64,000 bases of DNA from Calcarisporiella thermophila CBS 279.70 (taxonomy: Eukaryota; Calcarisporiellomycota): assembly GCF_041956535.1 (NCBI RefSeq), contig NW_027192196.1:799823-863822 (forward strand), read 5' to 3'. Numbering within the stretch: position 1 is the first letter of the stretch; each line of letters starts with the position of its first letter. Below the pieces are notes generated by a model that saw only the letters and a list, made by a program, of their open reading frames with translations, was not told the DNA's origin and did not search any database. Positions 56,795 through 64,000 of the stretch are shown in pieces. Made by a program: the position numbers and the translations under genes.

Positions 56795-59700
56795 ATGTCA
56801 AGTTCCTATAGCTCTACGGGATCGGTTGGGAAATCAACCAACCGTCTCCCATCTCCTGACGAAGGCCTCTCGCATCCACCCTCTGATGTGTCTTCTCCGC
56901 AAACTGACCCGCACATAGATCAAGAAGCCGCAGACGATATTTCTCCCCCGGTCGAAAATTTCCCACATTCTCTCGAACGTTCGCTTTCAAAGACAAGCGA
57001 AGGGCCTCCCGCAACCACTACCACCATCACCGTAGTAAAAACTACTACCACTACCACTACCACTACCACCACCACCCGCACAAAACAGCCGTCATTTGTA
57101 TTCAAAGCACCCCCCTTGGTATCGTTTGACTCTCGACGGTATCCACTTGCGCTGATTCCCACGCCTTCATCTCTACAACGATTCAGCTTTGAAATCAATG
57201 GCCACCGAGTTGTGTTTGAGGAAAACGAAGTTGACGGGACAATAGTGAACGTGAGTTCATCGAGTCATTTTATACCTACACTGTAGATTCAAATTTATGC
57301 ATACCATATTTATCTAGCAGGTACAAAGGACTCATGGCGAGATGGAGCCCACCGTATCGTCCATGTCGTTCACTACGACTTCATTTGGTGGCGAGGGCAG
57401 TAATTCGACCCCCGATTCCCCCAGTGCCACACGCAAACGAGCCGCTTCGCCTGCTGAAGTGTCTCCAAGAGAGACTTTTGTGGAAGACGGTGTCGAAGAT
57501 TCTACACCCTCCAGCACCAACTCATCCTCCCTAGCCCTTTCCCCTTTCAAAAAGCGTCGCGCTCTCGTGGAAAACCCTTTAGCCAAAGACATGGAGTCGA
57601 GTTCATCTGTGGCTTCGTCTCCTGCCCTACATCGTCTTCGTACGGCGAAAAATAAGCGAGACAGATCCACCTCGTCGGATTTACCCTCCCCCTCTCTCTC
57701 ACCCATAACTTCTTCTGTTGGTCAAGGCCTATCTGCCGACTCTTATTTTTCTTCTGGAAGCACCTCCACCGTATCCACAAAAAGAGTGGCTGAGAATGGG
57801 CCAGGTGCCCAAATCAGCGACGAAAGCAAGCTTGGGCAGGAGGCCAATCCATTGTTCAGCATGCCCTCCATTGCGGCCATGTTCGATACTCTACCCGGCC
57901 AGTTGCAGTCCTACCTGCTTTTCCAACTCTTACGCCGGTCGTCTACCCAAACGCTTCAGCTGGCTAACTCTGTCATCATGAGGGCAATGCGTCGTGACTT
58001 CTTGACGGAGCTCCCCTTTGAGCTGGCGCTTCATATTGTGCAGTATCTTGATGTGCGTAGCATGTGTCGTGCCGCACAAGTATGCAGGCGCTGGCGCTTG
58101 GTGATCGATTCTGACTCTCATGTGTGGCGGCAGAAGCTCGAAGAGGATGGTTTCATGGTTTCGGAAGAGGAGGAGGCCAGGGCGTTCCAGGAGGGTTGGT
58201 CGACCTATGGACTCAGCTTCAAACTCCAGAAACGTACGCCAAAACTGGCAGATAAGCGAGCCCCTGGCCTGGCCTCCCTCCATACTCCGGAATTTCGACG
58301 TGAAACGAACCCGGAATTGTTGAAGAGTCTGTCCAGTAGTTTCCTCAGCACTAGACAAATCCTGGAGCTCTTGGACCAGAAGGCGGAATCCCAAGGCAAG
58401 GAAGCGCACGCATCCCACAGTGCCTCCGAGCAAAATCAAGTAGGACAAGGATCAGACCCCGCTCTACTTACGCAGCACAGACACGCCATGTTGCAGGCAC
58501 TCATTGAACGACAGAAAGCACAGCTGGCTCAAGAGAAGAGAGAGGTGGGCTCGTCGAGCGATATCTCTGAGCGGATTTCAAGGCTCCGGGATCAAGCCAT
58601 GGATCTCACTCGAAAGCTGATGACTCCGTATAAATCGGAGGAAGATCGCCGCCAATCCTCCTTGTTTGACGGCTTTTCCCCTTTGAAGTCGGACGCTACA
58701 GCCGATACCTCCTTGGATGAGGACACGAAGAGCATCTGCAATTTTGAGGAGGCTGACACTTATGTGGGATTGCACCCTCGCACGGTCGACCGTGGCGAGG
58801 CGCGATCTGTAGGGCAGTCGAAGCTCCGAATGGAGATCTCTGAGAGCATCCGCCAGCCCTCAGCTGACTATGTTTCGGAGGAAGACTCATTTAATGACAA
58901 ACCCGATCTGATCCTTAGTCAACGTCTCCCCCTTCCTCCCTCATCCCGCCATCCATATAAAGAGCTCTATCGACGCCACCACATCCTTCGTCGTAACTGG
59001 GCTCTGGGCCGTGCCAAGCGCTATGCTTTCCACGGGCACAGCAATAACGTGGTGACCTGCCTGCAGTTCGACGATGACAAAATCATTTCTGGGTCTGATG
59101 ACAACTGCATCAACGTGTACGACACCTCCACTGGCCGTCTGCGCAAGCGGCTCGAGGGCCACGAGGGCGGAGTATGGGCTCTGCAATACGTTGGGAACAC
59201 GATGGTGTCGGGCTCCACGGATCGGACCGTTCGAGTTTGGGATATTGAGCAGGGCAAGTGCACGCATGTGTTCATGGGCCACACAAGTACCGTGCGCTGT
59301 TTGATGATCATCATGCCATCAGAAACGGTGCGCACCGATGGAACCCGGGCTGTGGAGCCTTCTGTGCCCCTGATCGTGACCGGCTCGCGGGACACCACGC
59401 TCCGCGTATGGCAGCTGCCAAGCCCCGAGAGCGAACCCTGGATCAGAAAGCAAGAGTCGTCCGAGTTCCCCGTCGTTTCCGACCCGTACTTGCTGAATGT
59501 GCTGCGAGGACATTCTCACTCGGTGCGAAGCATTGCTGCCACCGGCAACACTCTCGTCAGCGGCAGCTATGACCATACGCTGCGGGTGTGGGATCTTGCC
59601 ACGGGCACGTGTCAGTTTGTGATGGAGGGCCATAGCCAGAAGGTATATTCGGTCGTGATTGCGCCGGATCGTACAAGTTGCATGAGTGGTAGTATGGATG

Positions 59701-60227
59701 GGACTGTGCGTGTGTGGAGTCTGCTTGACGGGTCATGTCTCACGATGCTTGAGGGGCATATTTCGCTCGTGGGGCTGCTTGGGCTCACTCCAAACCATCT
59801 GGTTTCGGCTGCAGCAGACTCCACGCTACGTGTGTGGGATGTGGAGCGCCGCGTGTGCCGCCACGTCCTCGTGGGACACCCCAGTGCCATCACATGCTTC
59901 CAGCACGATGACACAAAGGTGATCTCTGGAGCCGAGGGCGGTCTCAAGATGTGGGATCTCTCCACAGGGCAACACGTGCGCGACCTTTTGACTGGGGCTC
60001 AAGGAGTGTGGCGCGTGGCTTTTGATGAGCGGCGATGTGTTGCTGCCGTACATCGAGGCTTGCATCGTGAGAGGCTAACGTGGTTCGAGGTGCTTGACTA
60101 CGGGGTCTATGGAATTGAAGAGGAGTTTGCCGATGACCCAGCTGGAGCCGGCGAGGAAGACGAAATGTGGTCCAACATGGTAAAGCCTCCACCCATGGAC
60201 GACACCATGTCGGATCTGGAAGACTAG
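56795..60227 (+). CDS. CDC4: Cdc4-like F-box/WD40 SCF subunit
   Basis: Two exons (56795-57250, 57321-60227) give 1120 residues. The N-terminal 330 residues are Ser/Pro/Thr-rich and disordered, with a run of twelve Thr coded by an ACTACC repeat. Next is a Cdc4-type dimerisation segment (FDTLPGQLQSYLLFQLLRR, about 335) and an F-box (LTELPFELALHIVQYLDVRS, about 380-425) that binds Skp1. The C-terminal propeller (about 720-1055) has eight WD40 blades, for example HEGGVWALQY, TVRVWDIEQG, HSHSVRSIAA and LRVWDLATG, with the Arg-rich face that binds phosphodegrons in Cdc4 and FBXW7. The product should target phosphorylated regulators for ubiquitination by the SCF complex. The acceptor is a tandem TAG-CAG site. 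It is strikingly GC-rich in the propeller. Confidence 0.95.
57040..57078 (+). repeat. ACTACC hexanucleotide repeat coding polythreonine
   Basis: An (ACTACC)-type tandem repeat gives twelve consecutive Thr in the disordered N-terminus of the Cdc4-like protein. Such tracts vary in length between strains. Confidence 0.8.
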
Positions 60228-60782
60228 AAACTGGATTTGCTTTGCTTTGTTTTTTTTTTGAGAACATTCGACGTGAAGCACCCTGTGCGATTCAATTATC
60301 ACCCCATTCTATTTTTCTTTTTCCTTTTTCTGATAAAAGTGTTTCCTCATTTTGCATGGAAGCCATACCTTATATTGTTTTGCGTCTTTTATTGGTACAT
60401 TTTTCCATCTTCCATCTCCCTCCCCAACTCCCTGCTTATTTTGTCTTGAAAACCGAATGTCTATAAAGTACTTTTTTGAACAATTTTTAATCACACCGCC
60501 TTTTATTTTTCCCCTCTTCTCATGATTCTCCTTATAACTTTGTTTTATTCGTTTTTGTGAATTCTATTTCTCCTTTTTAATGTCTATTTGTTATTTTACT
60601 TTTTCTGTTGTTTATTAAAAGCAGTTTTATATATTGCAAGCGTTCTGGCAGAGTGAAGAAAACCTTTATTGGGGGAAAACCCGTGAAGCACTTAGCATCC
60701 CACCAGTTGGTGGCAGCAGCCCATTGAGAGTGCGGGCTGCTTCATTCCAAGATCGCCTCACCTATGGGCCACGCCCATCATG
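60228..60782. other. Convergent 3' region
   Basis: 555 bp of T-rich DNA between convergent genes; contains 3' UTRs and no supported gene. Confidence 0.5.
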
Positions 60783-61920
60783 CTATGAGCTTTTCTCCTC
60801 TGTCTTCGTCTGCGTTTCTTGTCTTTCTCCCTGACTCTCCCGGTAATACGCATTATATATCCGTTTTGCTAGCTCTACCAAATTCTTTCGTCGTTGCACG
60901 GCCTCTCGCAGCACAGAAACTGGGGCGTGAGAAGCAAGGATGGTGTGGAGATGAGCAAAGACGATAGCATCGAGCAAGGTTGGTTTGCTTTCAAAGGGGA
61001 AGCGGACGTGTTAAAGGGGCGTGGGGAGATTGAAGATAATTCAATTTCTTGCCTACCTTCCAAAGAAATAGTCGCCTCCCTCGCTAAGCTTTAATGACAG
61101 CGCTTCCAGCGCCTGCTCTGCTTCATTGTATATTTCTTCACGCGCAAGGACATCCCGGTAGGCAAGTAGTTCCGATACGACTGCACTCTTCAGCTGGTAG
61201 AGTGCCACGCGATCTATAGGACTTGCGCAGTGGGCGACATAGCGAGAAGCAAGGCGCTCGAAATTTTGAGACTCGCAAAATATGTTATATAGCTATTCAA
61301 TGAATGAAAAATGATCTCGGAGGTTAGGCCGATGGGCATAGGGAGTAAAAAAAGTTAGGCCTTTTAGAGGATTCGGTCACCTACAAGTGCAGGTCTTAGT
61401 TTTGTCTCGACCAGAGCTGAGAAAGCTTTGTTTAGCGATTCTTGAACCTTGTCTAAAGGGGGGAGCTTATTCTCCGCCTGTAATAACTCAAATATCCTCT
61501 CTTTATCTAAACAGTCGCCGTTTGGGAGGGCGAGGAATGGAAGTTTGCCTTTGAAGAAAAAGAAATTAGATCATCAACTCATAGAAAGGCCGTGGCGGAA
61601 AAGAAAAATATACCATTGGGTGACATCAATGGTTCATTGCCATTTTTTACTTGAAAATCGTAGCCACAGAATAAAAGATATGTCTGAAAAGCAAAACTCT
61701 CGTTCAGTATAGCTAGAATTTTGTATTGCTACCAAGGAGCACTGACTTGTAATGTTAAACAGTCGGCATCAAATGAAGGAGCATCTGATTTCCACCCAGG
61801 ACCGTATACGTAGAGAACAGGTTTCACGGGGTGCACGGGGGTATGAACAGGATCGTATGTTTTTAAAGGAAATGTGGCAAAGAGCTGTTTAATCGCGGGA
61901 GGAATTTCAGGAGTCGACAT
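60783..61920 (-). CDS. Metaxin/Sam37 homologue, mitochondrial outer membrane
   Basis: Five exons (61920-61747, 61683-61614, 61548-61385, 61292-61057, 60987-60783) join in frame to 282 residues, the usual metaxin size. The N-terminal thioredoxin-like domain has LYVYGPGWKSDAPSFDADC and TYLLFCGYDFQVKNGNEP. It continues MSPNGKLPFLALPNGD, which is the metaxin core motif. The C-terminal GST-like helical domain ends GDYFFGSKPTLLDAIVFAHL, again diagnostic (FFG...LDA). Metaxins/Sam37 form the SAM complex that inserts beta-barrel proteins into the outer membrane. No obvious C-terminal membrane helix is seen, so it may be closer to metaxin 2 type subunits (Sam35). The split codon AG plus C at the last junction supports the model. 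Confidence 0.88.
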
Positions 61921-63102
61921 TTTGAACTGATATTGAATAGTAAAATAATTCGCGATGTTAACTTTATAAGCATCCATTTTACCAGTCACGCTTTTTTTTC
62001 ACACCTATGCTCTGGTTCAACTCTCATGAGCGCAAATAGTGAGACGCTATCAGTTGCTACACTGAAAAATGAGTTTTTGGAGTATATCTTTCCTCTTAAG
62101 ATTCATTTTTGAGGTCAGAGCTCTTCCTGTTGTACCTCCGGCAAAGGTATAGGGGCTATGCTACATTTTTTTATAGCTGATCGATAAAGCAGGCTACCCA
62201 TGCTTTAATGAGAGGATTTCTTAGCTGCTCTCTCGGATCATTATGTCTTTTTCAATCCTTTCTAGTTGATTCAGTCTCTTGAACAGTTTGTATAGAGAAG
62301 GAAGAATACACTTCAGGATAAGCTAAACAAGCATGCGTTGTCAAGGTGCTGCAAGGACACTTTCCTTTATTCTCCATTTATTGGGAAAGGTTTCGATAGC
62401 GCTTTTCCTCGGGGGCCCAACCATTGCTGGAGTCTGGATGCGTCATTCCACCACATCATTCCACTATACTAGTCATCCGCTGGTCGCCAAAGAAAAAACA
62501 AAAGGTGGTCATGAGTAAAAACAATTAGTAATATGAACGGGGTAGGGCTATTTTGTTTTCATTCTATAGAGGAGAGGATGGAATTGTTTTCTGGTAGCCA
62601 GCCCAATCTATCTTATCAACATGCAAGTTGCATCTCTGCCACGCCAATCTGGTGACGGAAAACAAATTAAAGGCAAACCGCAATTCAGAACTCTCCTCAA
62701 ATTATCTACCGATGACGTGCATTTCAGCTAGAGGAAATTCTTAAATCGGCTGCATTCAGAAGCTCACGTCAATGTGTTACAGTTTGAACTTTATGTATTT
62801 CTGCAACTTAAGGATCCCGCCCGAGAATCTTCATTTGCCGCTAATAGGAAACAGCTTAAAGGGCTCTATTGACCACTTGGTCTCAAAACAATCCCTCTTG
62901 TCCTTTCTTCATCAGATTAAACAGCGTCGTAAATGGTGCAAAGGCGTGTATGATGGAAAGCCTGATATAGTTGAGGGGCTGTTGTAGAAGCGGTGGCTTG
63001 TTTTTTGCATGAATTATCCTCCAAAATATAAGATGATCTAGGGGTTAAAACGTTTTCCCTTGCTTTTCCTCCATCTTTCTTAATGATTAAAGAGCTGTGC
63101 CC
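61921..63102. promoter_or_regulatory. Divergent intergenic region, metaxin / PQ-loop
   Basis: About 1.2 kb of mixed composition. Short plus-strand frames at 62333-62518 and 62772-62987 have no recognisable domain and were not called. No repeat or RNA gene was found. Confidence 0.45.
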
Positions 63103-64000
63103 ATGGAATCACAGCCGCTATTTAATATCCTAGAGAATGTTTTTGGTACCATTGGGACTATATTCTGGTCCTTTCAGCTGCTTCCACAGATATGGAAAAA
63201 CTGGAAGAATAAGTCTTCCAAGGGACTATCGGTAGGGACTCTTTTGCATTTCCACATTCGGTCCTGCTTTTCCAACCTGTTCACTGCTTCCTTGAAACAG
63301 GTCATGATGATGATCCTCTGGTCGCTTTCTGGTGTCTTCTTTGGTGCATATGCAATTCTACTCGATCTCTCCATCCCACTCATCGTGCAACCACAAGTGT
63401 TTGGTTTTTTGGGCATGATATGCGTGATTCAACACTACTACTATGACTGTGGATTGTCCAGAGCTAGAAGCGTTTCGCTTCTTGTAGGCTGTATGGCCGG
63501 TTTTGGAGTAGTGGAGTATGGGTTTGTACGGTTAGCGTGGCTCGCCGTTGGGAACGGGGCCCATTGGATGCTGGATGTTGTGGGTTCGATTTCCGTATCG
63601 CTGCTTACTCTGGGATTTTTGCCACAGTATATTGACATCTATCGTAAATAGCAGACGATGAGTGTAGAGTGAGTCTGGGCTATATCGCTAACCTTCTGTT
63701 TTATAGGCGAGAAAAGGGTATACGGGATTTCCCTCGGGTTCCTGGCGGTCGATATCTCGGGGGCTGCGTTTTCAATTGTGAGCCTTGGCAAGTACACTTT
63801 TCTTGGGCTCCTCATTCTTCGTGATGGGAAGCTATCTGTAAATAAAGGGCAACGTTTCCTAGTAAGTTCTTGTTTTCATAGGGTTTCGTCCTCCGCCATT
63901 TGATGTGTTGGCGGCCTTCAACTACATCTCCGTGTTGGTTCTGGACCTAGGCATTGTTCTTTTCTATTTCGTCACCAATTACTGGTATAAGAGGTCAATG
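63103..64000 (+). CDS. PQ-loop membrane transporter, 3' end beyond window
   Basis: Four exons are visible (63103-63231, 63301-63643, 63707-63787, 63882-64000, continuing past the edge). The first PQ-loop reads TIFWSFQLLPQIWKNWKNKS, and the second LLTLGFLPQYIDIYREKRV, each with a Pro-Gln pair between helices. Together with about seven hydrophobic segments this fits the PQ-loop/MtN3 clan, whose fungal members move cationic amino acids or other solutes across vacuolar or plasma membranes. The substrate is unknown. The third intron appears to be GC-AG: exon 3 ends CTTG and the intron starts GCAAGT, which restores SLGFRPPPFDVLAAFNYISV. The C-terminus is missing because the window ends, so the length cannot be judged. 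Confidence 0.85.

Noticed and set aside
57930-58448. 172-residue antisense frame in the Cdc4-like gene
   Set aside because: It overlaps the F-box coding region; codon bias of GC-rich exons produces such shadows.
62333-62987. Two short plus-strand frames before the PQ-loop gene
   Set aside because: Each is under 75 residues, they do not join in a plausible splice model and they lack family motifs.
1-64000. Search for transposons, CRISPR arrays, rRNA and prokaryotic-type operons
   Set aside because: No transposase, integrase or reverse transcriptase motifs, no regularly spaced direct repeats and no rRNA-like segments were seen by eye; the window reads as ordinary fungal genes.

Overview
This window is nuclear DNA from a fungus, most likely an early-diverging lineage such as Mucoromycota. 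The reasons are AT-rich intergenic DNA, many short GT-AG introns (about 45-100 bp), several chitin and cell-wall genes, a Cdc4-type F-box/WD40 protein, and a dihydropteridine reductase, a gene I associate more with Mucoromycota than with Ascomycota. No species can be named from the sequence. Exon structures were joined by eye from splice signals, frame continuity and family similarity.

Layout. 0-9 kb: a disordered Ser/Pro-rich protein (+), chitin deacetylase 1 (-), a small HAD phosphatase (+) and an SV2/SVOP-like MFS transporter (-) with two microexons. 9.5-23 kb: a large multi-exon TRM3/TARBP1 tRNA ribose methyltransferase (+), a membrane-anchored helical-repeat protein (+), a MITF/TFEB-like bHLH-zip factor (+), mitochondrial GrpE/Mge1 (+) and an unknown protein (-). 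23-29 kb: a Skt5/Chs4-like Sel1-repeat protein with a CaaX box (-), a kelch membrane protein (-) and a FAM32A homologue (+). 29.8-37.7 kb: two Ser/Ala-rich GPI-type surface proteins (+), an acidic disordered protein (-), chitin deacetylase 2 (-), a small protein with a duplicated motif (+) and an Arg-rich unknown protein (-). 38-47 kb: an S-adenosylhomocysteinase-like gene that has lost its active site (-), dihydropteridine reductase (-), a DDT/WHIM/PHD chromatin protein (+) and p47/Shp1 (+). 48-55 kb: a secreted class 3 lipase (+), a DHA1-type MFS transporter (+), a 7TM receptor-like protein (+) and a type II LEA2-like membrane protein (-). 56-64 kb: the Cdc4-like F-box/WD40 gene (+), a metaxin/Sam37 homologue (-) and a PQ-loop protein (+) cut by the window end.

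Functionally the window is a mixed housekeeping region. One loose theme is the cell wall: two chitin deacetylases, a chitin-synthase activator homologue and two GPI-type surface proteins. I see no rRNA, tRNA, transposase, reverse transcriptase or CRISPR. The most unusual item is the full-length SAHH-like gene at 38240-39747. It keeps its reading frame, its NAD-binding motifs and the family C-terminus, but nearly every residue that contacts or processes the substrate in known SAHH enzymes is replaced.
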